A DNA stretch of 64,000 nt from Deuterostichococcus epilithicus (Eukaryota > Chlorophyta > Trebouxiophyceae > Prasiolales > Stichococcaceae), in NCBI GenBank assembly GCA_033439295.1, contig JAVTLE010000003.1, positions 2,170,001 to 2,234,000 on the forward strand. Reading direction: 5' to 3'. Positions 1 to 10,819 of the stretch are shown here, one piece after another. Below the pieces are notes generated by a model. It was not told the origin of the DNA and ran no database searches. It saw nothing but the letters and a program-made list of their open reading frames with translations. Both the position numbers and the translations under genes were made by a program. How positions within the stretch are numbered: position 1 is the stretch's first letter; each line of letters opens with the position of its first letter.

Positions 1-1
1 G

Positions 2-52
2 ACGGACCCAGAGAAGGCAAGGGCACTGAAGTATGTCATTGACGCCATCTGA
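2..52 (+). CDS. 3' end of an unidentified gene (partial)
   Basis: Sixteen codons ending in TGA at 50-52 read TDPEKARALKYVIDAI in one frame, with GC-rich third positions and amphipathic helix character. The body of the gene lies outside the window, so the product cannot be named. The call rests only on codon quality and on the lack of a competing frame, and it could be chance. Confidence 0.3.
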   Translation, partial: TDPEKARALKYVIDAI

Positions 53-724
53 GAGATGTACTCATAGACTAGGCAGCCTCCGGACATGACAGCTTTCACA
101 ATGGTGCCGTTAGCTTTTCACTCATCACGGCGGCAGTGCGAGGAGCCCGCTGCAAGTTATGGCCGGCTCCGCCTGTGCAAAGCGGCAACATCATTGGTCT
201 TGTATCGCTGCGCGCATGAGGCACCATCTGCAATGAAAGGTAGTGAACATGAAGACCGTATCTTACAAACCGTATGCGTCAATGTCCAAAGCACTCCAAC
301 GTCGTTAGGTACAACAAATGAAGCCTTGCTGGTCAACATGCTGCGCTGCGCTGATCAAAACTGCCACGAGAGACGGTCACTCCTAGCACTCTGACTGAGC
401 AATCGTCCAATCCAATGTGAATTGCATTCTCGTCCCAGTCTGGTGCGTCATGCAGCTGCATCAGAAAGCCTTATCGTCTCACGACTCACTCTTTGACAGT
501 TATACCCTCAGATGTCTCTACGTCAGCGGCCCCACATCCGCAGGCGCCGCGGTCAGTCTTCCTGTTTCCCTCTCAATACTCACGGACCGCCGGGGTGCTG
601 ACTTGCAGCCCCTGCGGCGGCACTGAAGCGGGTGCAGCATAGCAGCCCGGCAGGCTCGGGGCGGTAGCGGGGCGGCAGCAGCCACCGGCACCAGACCGGG
701 TGCAGCATCCCACAAAACATTAGA
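53..724. other. Intergenic, between two convergent gene ends
   Basis: Nothing coding is convincing here. Short open frames occur on both strands, but none shows a recognisable motif or joins plausible splice sites. A TGTAA element (the green-algal poly(A) signal) on the minus strand near 265-269 could serve the J-domain gene but is far from its stop. Confidence 0.4.
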
Positions 725-1644
725 TCACGACGCATGGATGGGCGCCGACATGCGCTCGCTGATCTCCACCGGAAAGTCCTTGCGGTGGCGGCTGTGGCTG
801 ACGCGCAGGCCCAGGCCTTGGGGGCTCAGCAGAAGGTAGAAATAGCGCTCCAAGTAGTCCTGAGTGAATCACCACAGCGAGTCACACAACGTTGATGGAC
901 TGACAAACTTGATCATCTGGCCAAGCAATGCCCACGTCTGCAGGTCTTCTGTCGTGTAACCCTTCATCCGCAGTATCATCTGCATCAATGCAAGCATGCG
1001 GGGAAGCGCACTTGGAAGTAGGTGATGCGATCCAGACAGCCAAACTGGAGGTCATGCTGCTCCCGCGTCGCCGGGTCTGTCAGGACTGACAGTGCAACAG
1101 ACAGCCAGGTCAGGACGTTAAAACGAGCTTTGAGAGTCAGCGAGCGGGACGTGGATGACCGTGGGTCAATGTACACCAAACAGGTGTTGTAACATGCATC
1201 GTCTGCGGTGCCGCACCCTGGTAGGCGCGCGCTATGTGCTGGAAAGTCTCCTTTGCATTCTCGTCCCCTCTGTGCCTGTCAGGATGCCATTCCTGCGACA
1301 CAAAGTAGAGTGCGATCACGGAGGATATCAGTATGTCGCCAGTGTCTTCAGCCCTGCAATATGCAGCCTGGCAAGCACTCAGTCCTACGCCGCAGCTCAC
1401 CCTAGCCAGTCGCCTGTAAGCTTCCTTGATTTCACCCTTTGTCGCCTGCACGCAACATCGCTTTGCAAGTAACAAGCATGTTGCGCGAGCACGCTGGTCG
1501 CGAGTGCCGGAAAAGCCAGCCCGTGCATGTACGCGTGCGTGGAGTGGAAATGGGCAAAATACAACGCACCGTGACTTCAAGACCCAGGACAGCATATTGC
1601 GATCCATCAACGTCGTCCAGCTGGAGGGAAGGCTCCTTCTCCAT
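725..1644 (-). CDS. J-domain (DnaJ/Hsp40-like) protein
   Basis: The J domain would stimulate the ATPase of an Hsp70 partner; substrate and location are unknown. The domain is split over four exons: YAVLGLEVT (ending 1570), ATKGEIKEAYRRLAR (1401-1445), EWHPDRHRGDENAKETFQ onward (1217-1292, containing the invariant HPD), and VLTDPATREQHDLQ onward (1012-1085). Phases agree at the junctions checked. Downstream blocks read MKGYTTEDLQTWALLGQ and DYLERYFYLLLSPQ, then a stop at 725-727. The ATG at 1644 gives a start just before the J domain; the frame is open further upstream without an ATG, so a 5' exon may be missed. The last two blocks are in the same frame but separated by an in-frame TGA at 869-871, and no fitting intron was found. 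That could be a sequencing error, a missed junction or decay. Confidence 0.75.
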
Positions 1645-2257
1645 TGCCTCACGACATCGAGTGAGATAAGCCGGGTCGTTGCTAGCTTTGCAAACCTTGG
1701 ACGTTCTGCCGCTCAAACCACCGCCTACAACCTACAACACCTGCATACCTCCGCAAACACTGTCCTGCGCGCTCTGTGCAAATGCCGTTAGCGGTTTCAG
1801 CCGAGTGCCGGTGATGTGGCAAACTGCAGTAATCCCTTTGGCCAATACGAGAGTCCGCCAAGAAGTAGGGGGCAAAATGAATTTGCCTCGTTGCCGCGCG
1901 CGGAGTGCAGGTGCAGTAAGCCGCAACGCGTCTAGATTCAGCTGACGCACATGCTCAAGGTCCGCTTCCACCCTGATCAGCGTCGCTGCCGACCCGCGTG
2001 GCTGTGCGTTCCGATCCGGATCGATCATCCCTCCCCGCATGGTGCTCCTTTCGGCACCAGGCTGCGTCGGGAAAGCAGTGCAGCTTCGACGGACTTCTAG
2101 GTGCTTCACAAGTCTCTGCTTCCTCTATCAGCATGATGGTACTTGTAGTCGATCGATCCGCATGCGGCAGGAGAGGGTGTGGTGCCGCGCCGCGGCCACC
2201 AATACTAGTGCAGCTTGGGCACAGCATTGCCTGCCCAGGCGGTGCCATGCGTTAGCC

Positions 2258-3784
2258 ATGACACCTGTTGCGGCCGCACGACGTTGTCATTGCCGCTCTG
2301 CGGTGCGGTGTGCTGCACAGCAGCAAGAGCAAACACCTCCTGCACAAGGCATCCTCCAGGTGCCGTTGCCGCGTCATACAACGATATGTCCTCGCCACCA
2401 TTCCCTGTTCATCTTCTCTGGTCAGCAGCTAATCGAAAGTGTACGAGATGAGATCACCAGCACATGTCACGCGCTGTAGGGCGTCAGGCTGGCACCCACG
2501 CTGGCACTGTTGTTTGCTACCGGCTTTCTTATTGGCCCGCCAATGGATGGCTTTCACACCAACGTGGACCTCCTTCAATACGACAAGCTTCCCATCACGA
2601 TAGGTGCGCGATATCCAGGACGCCTGTGCCTGCGTTACAGCTGTTCTCCTCCCACCTTACCCTGCACATAGTGTGCATGCATGACGCATCCATGAATCGC
2701 CAACCACAACAGCCGTGATCTGACCCCGAAGAAATGCACCATCACGATTGGCCTGAAATGCGTTCAGGCAGCTGGAAGACGTCCCTGGCGGACCCGCTGC
2801 TGCTTGGGACATACTATGCTGTGGGCGGTCTGCTCGTGTTGGCACTGGACTATGTGCTCGGCGGCAAAGATGATGACCATCGACAGCGCATTTGCCAACA
2901 CGCCAGCCCTGCCTGGGTGGCCCTGAGCTTCGGGTGGGCTGCTGCGTCTGTACTGTCTGCCACCAGGGTGCACACGGCAACTACATTTGACCAACCCCCG
3001 ATGCGCATGTGCATGCACCTCGGCTGCCTGCACCGTGCGATTGCCGGTGTCTCCGACACCAACTCGCACCTGACATTCCGTGCAGAGTCCTGGCAGCCTA
3101 TCTGCAGCTGTCCGCGGCACTCTATGCCGCAGACTTGTCGTACGGCCAGGTGAGCGCCTGTCAACACCGCCTTGTATGCGTACACCAGCGAGCCAGAACG
3201 TTTTCTGCAGCTCTGCCCGGCTCGAAAGGGTGCACTGGTGCATCCTCCTGGCACAGATCTGGGCGGTACTGGCGGCAGCGGGGTTTGCCGCCTGGAAGCT
3301 GACCGACGGGTCGCGGGCAGGGCTGCTGTTGGCGCTTGTTAGTGCCGCGGTGTGTCCTGTCGCGGAGCTGGGCCTGATGCACTTCGTGGGGCTGTGGCAC
3401 TACCCGCGGGCCGACCTGTTTGGCGCCGAGGGCATCGTGTCATGGTGCGCGGGAGGGGATGGTCATGAGGCCGGCCGAGAGTCACATTCAGTGTGTATTG
3501 TGGCAAGCACAGCGACATCTGCAAGCTTGCATGGCGTGATGTCGGGTCTGAAGGCATGTGCGCAAGACACCGACTCTTTGGCTGCGCTTTGCAGGACTGC
3601 CTGCTGCTATGCCTACTACACAGGTAATATTTATACTGTGTGGGATGCCCTGAGTCTCGTGTATTCCCACACACATGCAATGGTAATTGCCGCAATGTCA
3701 CTGACATGAGCTTCTTGTGACCGCACAGTCGTTGTGGGCAACCTGGCGCGATGCTTCGCAGCTGAAACGAGCAAAAAAGGCTGA
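2258..3784 (+). CDS. INSIG-like polytopic membrane protein
   Basis: The predicted protein resembles the INSIG (insulin-induced gene) family of ER membrane proteins, which in animals hold back SREBP/SCAP and HMG-CoA reductase. The algal role is unknown. The first exon from ATG 2258 to 2359 encodes an Arg/Ala-rich leader. Later exons encode hydrophobic segments: LALLFATGFLIGPPMDGF near 2502, DPLLLGTYYAVGGLLVLALD near 2791, AAYLQLSAALYAADLSYGQ near 3094, and ILLAQIWAVLAAAGFAAWKL near 3241, followed by AELGLMHFVGLWHYPRADLF near 3364. The last exon, VVGNLARCFAAETSKKG, matches the conserved C-terminal GNIGRQLA region of INSIGs and stops at 3782-3784. The assignment rests on segment order and the GN-x-x-R motif from memory. 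The junctions around 2420-2500 and 2870-3090 are not fully resolved, and the leader could be a plastid transit peptide. Confidence 0.65.
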
Positions 3785-4164
3785 CTGCTGCTCATACATG
3801 TACTGCCATTGTGCAAAAAGCATGATACGATTTTGATTTCCATGCGCTTGCTTGACCTTGTACTACTACGACCTGGACACTGCAACATTCTTGTACCCAG
3901 ACTGCCTCCTCGAAAGTGGAAACTGTTCAACAGCATCGCTATTTGTGCAGCACTGTCAGCAAGCCAGGCGTTGGACATATGAACATGCTCACATCAACAC
4001 CTCAGTACACACGGACCATGTTGGAGGTGCTGGAGGTGGTGTCTTCAAACGCCAGGAACGGCATTTCTACCAGGAACAACTTGGGTACCTCGAGAGCATC
4101 TACAGGAGAAACACATGGGGGGACCTGCATGTTGCATGTGCAACTCTCCTCGTTCCACAACCCG

Positions 4165-5111
4165 CTACCACGGCAGCCAGCTGGGCCAGGCCAGGCTATG
4201 CCGCGCCACCTGCACCCGTGCCGAGGTGTACAGCCAGCTTGCCACGTGCCAGGCGAGCGCCAGCATGATGGCCGTCTGCAGCAGCCGCACCAGAGCCAGT
4301 GACGTCTTGTCCAGCCACGTCGGCGGAGCCTGCGCACTGAGATGAGGCTGTCAGCCCTGCCGTATCAGTTCCTGAACTCATCTGCACCGACAATTCCTGT
4401 CGTGGGCCACTCGTGCAGGAGCTGGTGCCCTCGCGGCAACTGGCACAACCCTTCTCGACATGCAGAGGCCAACACATGGAATCGCAATCCTGCTGCAGAG
4501 TCGCGGAGTCCTGTGGAAGGCTGACCAATGCAGGAAGAAGCAGGAAGCTGCTCGCCTGTTCCCTGGTGTTGAGCGCGTCCTTCTCGTTCGTGCTCCGCAC
4601 GCCCCAGTCATACAGGCCCACCACAAACCGCTGGCAGCGCCCCTGCAGTTCAGTGCACATAAGAGTGCAATCAGCAACAGTCCAATGCGTATGGTCGGTC
4701 GTGTCCACTGTCGTCTTGGCAAGCCGTCCAGGCAGTGATAATTGCTGGCATTATGATGTCAATATAATCTCAGCGTCACGTCCCACGGCTCACCTTGAAG
4801 GAGGCGTCCAATTCCTGCTCATGATCGCCCTCGTCAATGGAATCATTCAGACCTGGGGCCACGCACAGAGAGAAAACACGAAATGTTGCAGGCTTCCAGA
4901 GGCCGCAGTGTGATGTGCCGGCAGCAGGTTCAGATGCGGTGCATGCTGTGGCCATACCTGCCGTGAGGCCGTTGTACGTCCGGCACACGAAGTCGCCTCG
5001 CCGCGCGCTGTGCAGCGAGCTTAAGCATGCGCCGGCTGGGGCGGCGGCTGGACTGGAGGCTGCAGGAAGCGGCGATGTGCCGTGCGGCAGCCGCAGCGGC
5101 CGCAGCTGCAT
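4165..5111 (-). CDS. Small membrane protein with transit-peptide-like leader, unknown function
   Basis: A complete four-exon model of 154 codons is phase-consistent: 4958-5111, 4794-4852, 4556-4642 and 4165-4329. The ATG at 5111 begins MQLRPLRLPHGTSPLPAA, an Ala/Ser/Arg-rich leader of about 45 residues typical of plastid import. An acidic stretch follows (DSIDEGDHEQELD), then GRCQRFVVGLYDWGVRS. A C-terminal hydrophobic helix (LVRLLQTAIMLALAWHVASW) should cross a membrane once; the protein ends PSWLPW. Intron 3 has a GC donor (CAG|GCGAGC) rather than GT. I do not recognise the family. Confidence 0.7.
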
Positions 5112-5948
5112 GGCGGGACACCTACAAGCCAGGTTACTGGTTGAACGGCAAATCAGGAATGATCGTTTGGATGGGCCATTAGGGGTTTGATTTAGTGCGT
5201 TCGTTACCTGTGCTGTTGTCCCAGCACCAGGCCGGTGCGTGGGACGGGTGCTGCCAGCATGGTGTCAGGTTCTGGTGAGGATGCAAACGGCCAGAGGCAG
5301 GTGCCAGTAGGTGCAGCGCGTATTATGCGACCGCCCGTGTACTCTGGAGGCTCTGGAAGACGCGATTGTGCTGCGCGTGCCGCTGCTGCACCTCTAGGCA
5401 CAACACCTAGTTTCGGAAGTAGGAAGGCGAAGCCAGCGGCGCTAGTGCCGGCGGCATATGAAATTGCAGACGCTCATCAAAACCTATCTCATCCCGAGGG
5501 AGAGCTCCCCACCATGACCTTGCACAGGTACAACTAGAGCGGCAATGCTTGAACAAGAGCTCAGACATGGCTGTGCTGCCAGTCACAGCAGGGCCGCAAG
5601 AAGCGGTTCTGGAGCTCCCGTTGCGGCGCCTACACCTTGTGTGAAAGCCTGGCGGGCGGTCCGTTTGCATCCTGCAATGTGCTAGGCTGCTGACGGGTCA
5701 AAGAACAAACAAACTCAAAAATCATCCCGAACGGCTGTTCCTGCTACTACCCTCTACCAAACGCAGGCTGCTGAGATCCAGTGACGAAATCAAAAAGCAT
5801 GTCAGAACAGCTGTCCTGCTACTACCCTCTGCCATACGCAGGCTGCCAACAACAGTGACGAAATCATAAGCATGTCAACGCTGGTGCCGGCAGCGCCGCC
5901 TGCACGCCCTGGCAAACGCCGGCGGTGCTTTGCGGGCCCCTCTGGCAC
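5112..5948. other. Intergenic, with a short tandem repeat
   Basis: This lies upstream of the small membrane protein gene and downstream of the exostosin gene. No convincing gene is present. It holds the 74-base tandem repeat described separately. Confidence 0.45.
5717..5880. repeat. Tandem repeat, two 74-base units plus the start of a third
   Basis: Units at 5717-5790 and 5791-5865 share CTGCTACTACCCTCT, then ACGCAGGCTG and AGTGACGAAATC. A third unit begins at 5866 (AAGCATGTCA). The repeat lies just beyond the 3' end of the exostosin gene. The units differ at scattered positions, so the duplication is not recent. Confidence 0.75.
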
Positions 5949-8900
5949 TCATCGGTACTCATTGTCACTGGTGCCCTCCTTGCCGGCGGGCGCCGCACCA
6001 CCACACTTTGCCGCCGGCAGCGTACCGTGCGCGCAGGCGTGCCGCAGCAACGCCTTGAGACTGGAGGTGAAGGCATCATCGCGCGGGTGAACCGCCCCCA
6101 TCTCGTCAAATCTCACCAGTGTGTGCAGCGGGTTGACCGAGTACAGGAAGATGTGCTTGATCTACAGTTCACCATGACGTACGTTATTGCACTATGGCCA
6201 CGTCAGACCTGGTAAGGCGCCTGAGTTTGGGTTTTAGGGTTTCGGGTGTAGGGGTTTCTCCTTTGGTCCTGCGTAGACGAAAACTCAGGGACCAAAGGAG
6301 ATACAGGAGCTGATGTGGAGTGGGAGTGAGTTCAGTGTGCCGCAGCGGATGGCGAGGCAGCAGGCAGCGCTGTCATCACGGATGGAGGCCCTTGCGCGGG
6401 GCCAGGGGCTGCGCTGCTGCGGGCAGAGCTGCGGGCGCCGGTGGCGCTTCCAACTCGGACCAGGTCCAGGCAATGAACCTGGTGAGGTTGCAGCATGGTG
6501 TAGCCTCCGCTCCCCGGCACCCCAGCACTCGGAGCCGGATGGAGATGTGAAAGGAGCATTGCCCACCTGGTGCAGACGCTGCGTCATTGCAAGGCGCGAG
6601 GTGCGTCCATGCCGCTGCTTTAGGATGTCTATGATGTTGGCGGACTCCAGCTCCGCGGGGTCCACCACTGAAGTGAACTCCGAGTAGTCGACCAGGTCCG
6701 CAAACGCCGAATGCTGGTTCAGGTACCTGACACGCCAGGAACAAGGGGAATCAGGAGAAAGTGACTCTGTCCCCCACCATCTTGAGGTCCGAGTAGTCGA
6801 CCAGATGGGCAAACGCCGAGCGCTGCGCCAAGGCCGAGGCTGCTTCCAGCATTGCAGGGGTCTGAGATTCTAGGGAAGCGCGGGCATGAGTGAGTCCTGT
6901 GGAGCGGCGGCCGTTCAGCACGGCGTCGCCTCGGCGGTGGTAGCGCCGTGGCCCGGCTCGGCAGTGTGCTACGCTTGTGACCGGCTCATGCCGACCCGTT
7001 CAGCATGCTGAAGGAGTCAACAGGACAGAATACAGCGTACAGAGCCGGATTCTGGGCAGGTGGGCCGGCGCACGAGCAGCACAGGCCTCGGCAGGTCGCA
7101 GAGTCAAGCGCTGACATTTCGGAGGGTTCGTGCACTCACTTGTCGAAGTAGACTGGCACGGTGTCGGCGGCCATACAATCCATGCTCACGTGGCGCGATG
7201 GACCATCCCCGTACGGCTGCATCATCGAAAGAAGACAGGTGAGATACAGCAGGAACAGCGCGTCGCACAGGGGGCACCAGATAGAGGTGATCCAGGACTG
7301 CGAGAGAAGTATGGGCACCTGGAGGCAGAACCACGAGGCGTGGGTGACCTGCATGGGGGCAGCCGAAGCGGATCAGAAGGTGTGACGCCTGGGGGGCTGC
7401 TGCGGCTTGGGCGCTGGCTGACAGCACGGCTGCCGGCTTATTCATCCTCGTTCGGAGTCGTGCGGCCGGCAGGCGCGACGGTCCTGTTCGTGGCCGACCA
7501 AGGGCAGCTACTGCGAGACGCCCGCGTGCAGGGTGTGGCAGGCCGGGGTGTCAGTGCTGAGTCGGCCAGGACGGCGGCTGCCGCGGCGGGAGCACAGCAC
7601 GAACATGCGACCTAACCTCAATCGCTGAGCGCGGCGGGCACACACCTCGTAGATGAGGCTCTGGTTGAATCTGCCGATGTTGCCACGCGGCTCGTGGTGG
7701 ATGCACTTCGGCTCCTTCGCATTGCACTGGTCCTTCAGCACCTGGCGCAGAGGGAAGCGCACCTGCACAACACCAAGTGCTGAACAGTCCAGGCACGGCA
7801 GAAGTGTCCCAATGCCCCTGCATCAGATGCCTGCAATTCCCGAGCACACTGCCGCGCTGCACGAGTGGGTGGTCGCAGCTGGCAGCCTCCGGCAGCAGCA
7901 GCAGCAGCAGCGCCAGCAATGGAGGCGACAGCAGCAGCCAGGTCCGTCACCAGACTCCTTTTACAAAACCGCCGGGCAAGCAGTCTCACCCGCATGCTCT
8001 CCATCGCGAAGGTCTGCTTGAGCGCGAGCGTCGCCTCGCGGTCGAAGGGCGTGTGGAAGTAGGCCGAGCCGGCCGACAGGTGCAGGTGGCCCGGCCATGG
8101 CACGGGGATCGAGTGCCTGCGCTTGCGCTCGGGCCCCATTTTCTCCAGGTCGCCGGTCCACACCTCCACTGTCAGCACGTGCAGGTGCTGCGCATGCTCG
8201 TGGCACAGCAGCGTGCACGCCTCCACCTGCGCGGCGCGGTGGGCGTTTCTTGTGTGGGTTTTCCCCTGTTTTCCTTTTCTGATCAAATGTCGAGATTGTC
8301 TGGCATGGAGCACGCCCACACCCATGACCGCTGTGTGTCACAGGTCGCAATGCATACTGGGCACTACCTGCTGCACACAGCAGAGTCTCAGCACTGCGCA
8401 TGATCCGGTGCCGCCTCAGGACTCTCATTAGACCTCACGAGCAGTGATTGATGTGGTGAACCTGGCCTCAGGTTGCCGGCCGCAGATCAAGGCACATCGG
8501 CGACGGCGTTCTGCCACCGCATGCGCTGCGCCAGGTGTTGCATCCTGATGTGCAGCGCGCGGGTGTGCAGTACTCGTGTGAGAAGATTGAGCCTCATCCA
8601 CACAGCAGAGGTACCTTCGTGTACATTTTGTTGCCAACGCCGCAGCCGCCGAGCAATTCTGCCTCTCGCCGCCCGATGGCAATGAAGTGCGGCTTGTCCC
8701 GGTAGTGCGGGAAGTCCGTCTCGAAGTTCTCCCAGAACTGCTGCACCTGCGTTGGTGGTACGCACTGCACGATGAGCTGCCTGCATCGAACCTGAGGCCG
8801 TTGCAGAGGCGCCAGTAATAGGGAATCACTTGCATGATCGCCTCCGACACTGCATCTGAGGGCGTCTGGGCAAAATGCGTCGGCACATGGGCGCCACGCC

Positions 8901-10008
8901 TGCGGCACGCTCTTGATCGTGCACACAGAGTGCGCCTGCTGTTAGACCGACACGCCGCGCTCGAGAACTCGGGCAAGGGGTTTGCCCTCACCAGCACTCT
9001 GGCAAACCCTCCAGCACAGTCTCTGTTTCCCAGCACTGATGTCTCATTTATCTTTTTGCACACAATGCAGCACAGGCTGCGCACCCGTGCGTGGTAGGCG
9101 AGCTTGTGGGCGTCGCCGTCCATGGCCTGGCTGAGGCGGCACTCCAGGGCCGCGTATATCGGCAAGTAGATCATGTCCGCCTCCTCCATGGTGTGCACCC
9201 GCAGCGGCGACTGTGCAATTTCAGGGCACCGAGTCATCAACTGGGTTTCTGTGACATGGCAGGCAACGTCGAAGCCAGCCCCTCTCCGCTGTGTACCACA
9301 ACGCGTCTGCAATGGCGCACTTGAGACGTCAATGTGTAATTACACCGTCACAATTCAGTCGCCACCCAGGCGCCTGACACCCTGCGCCTGACATCCTGCT
9401 CAGCACCTATACAGGCGCTCAGTGGCACAAGACGAGTTGCTGAGCAGGTTGGCGGAGCCACTTGAACACTTGCCTGCAGGAGCTGCATGTGAAACAGGAC
9501 GTCCAGGCCGTACATGTAAGTGTTCCGAAGCTCCATGCCTGCACGGCCAAGAACAGACACTGTGACCAGCTGGCCAACGAGACGCTTGTCAGATGCTACC
9601 GGCTTCTCCTGAGGCATGTGAAATCTCTCGCACACAGGCTGCTTCTGACGGCCTGAACCGTCATGCGAACAGTCAAACGTTGAGCTGCGCAGCCGGACGC
9701 ACCGTCCATTTTGTCCTCGATTGCGCCGACAGGGTTTGAGATGAGGGCCTGCGGGTCTGTGCCGAACTGATGGAAGAACCTGCAGCAGACAGGTTTCTCG
9801 CCTGCCTGTGACCCTATTTCACAATCCAGATGCACTCTTGCGAATACAAGCTTGCAAGCTATGGCTGTCGCACGGTATACATGCAGCCGCGCCCCGCAGC
9901 ACACACGGCTGACGCTGCTCACCTCTTGACATCATAATCCGTCAGCACGCGCAAGTTGAAGATCTCGGGGAGGTCCGCCACATATATTCGTGGATGGTGG
10001 TGTGTGAC
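5949..10008 (-). CDS. Exostosin-like glycosyltransferase (GT47 family)
   Basis: Members are type II membrane proteins of the Golgi that transfer sugars onto cell-wall or matrix glycans; the donor cannot be told here. In order, the exons read RIYVADLPEIFNLRVLTDYD (9923-10008), the usual opening of the family; MELRNTYMYGLDVLFHMQLL (about 9520); HTMEEADMIYLPIYAALECR (about 9190); THFAQTPSDAVSEAIMQVIP (about 8890); PHYRDKPHFIAIGRREAELL (about 8690); KRRHSIPVPWPGHLHLSAGS (about 8110); and ASWFCLQ, then after an intron PYGDGPSRHVSMDCMAADTV with PVYFD (7138-7210). That last block is the donor-binding signature of exostosins. The C-terminal exon IKHIFLYSVNPLHTLVRFDE stops at 5949-5951. The intron after LFHMQLLQ has a GC donor. 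The first exon, with the membrane anchor, was not found between 10009 and 10819. One intron holds a decayed copy of the next exon. Confidence 0.85.
6787..6825 (-). repeat. Decayed copy of a downstream exon start (exostosin intron)
   Basis: This stretch reads SAFAHLVDYSDL and repeats the working exon at 6677-6714, which reads SAFADLVDYSEF, 110 bases away. It lies in the intron just before that exon. Confidence 0.8.
7892..7910. repeat. CAG trinucleotide run
   Basis: About six CAG units lie within an intron of the exostosin gene. Confidence 0.8.
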
Positions 10009-10819
10009 CTCTGCATGCAGCCGCTGCTGGCAGGCGGCTGGGCAGGAGCACGCCATCAGAATGAGGCTGAGGGCTGGCAGCCATGGCTGCCAGCTGTGCC
10101 GGGCGCCCTACAAAGAGATCGCAGGCGATCAGGACACTCCCTGTAAGGACGCATGTATGCAAAGGCCACCGGCATGTCGGAGCACAATCCGCTGAAGGAT
10201 GCCTCAGCAAAATTCAAAGGGCATCACTCTAAGCAGCTGGATTGTCGTAGAGGGACGTCCCATCAACCCAGACGTGCAAAGTGGTTGCCCAATGCCTTCG
10301 CGGGACCTGCACGCCTCCCTGCACCCGCACTCGGCAGGACGGCAATCCCGGCTGTCCAGACGCACCATGAGGGCGCGCCAACTGCGACCAGGTGTATCGG
10401 TACGAGAATTCAGCTTCGGGTTGCGCCGGCCCTGCGGCAGATCCGCGCGCGCAGACTATCCAAGCTATGTTTCCTTCTAAGTGGCAGGGAGTTGGTGCAA
10501 AGGCCGAGCACGCCAGACGTACTAACACCAAACGAAATGCTGACAGCTATCGTAGGCAAACGAAGCACCCTTCCTGCGCGTCACGAGTGCCAAGTGACGG
10601 CGCCCGGCCAGCTGCTCAACAATACAACAGACTGTCTGACAGCTGTCAAAATTCAATCACCCTCCGGCCAACTGCTCGCTGCCGCCTTCCCTCAAACCTT
10701 CAAGTGGATGGCTCTTGAGTCTCTCTTCTCACTTTGTGCTTCGTTTTCAGAGAGTCTGATAAACCCCAAGGGCTGTCGCTGTAAATCTTCGGTGCTGCGC
10801 TGCGCCGGTGCGTTCACAG

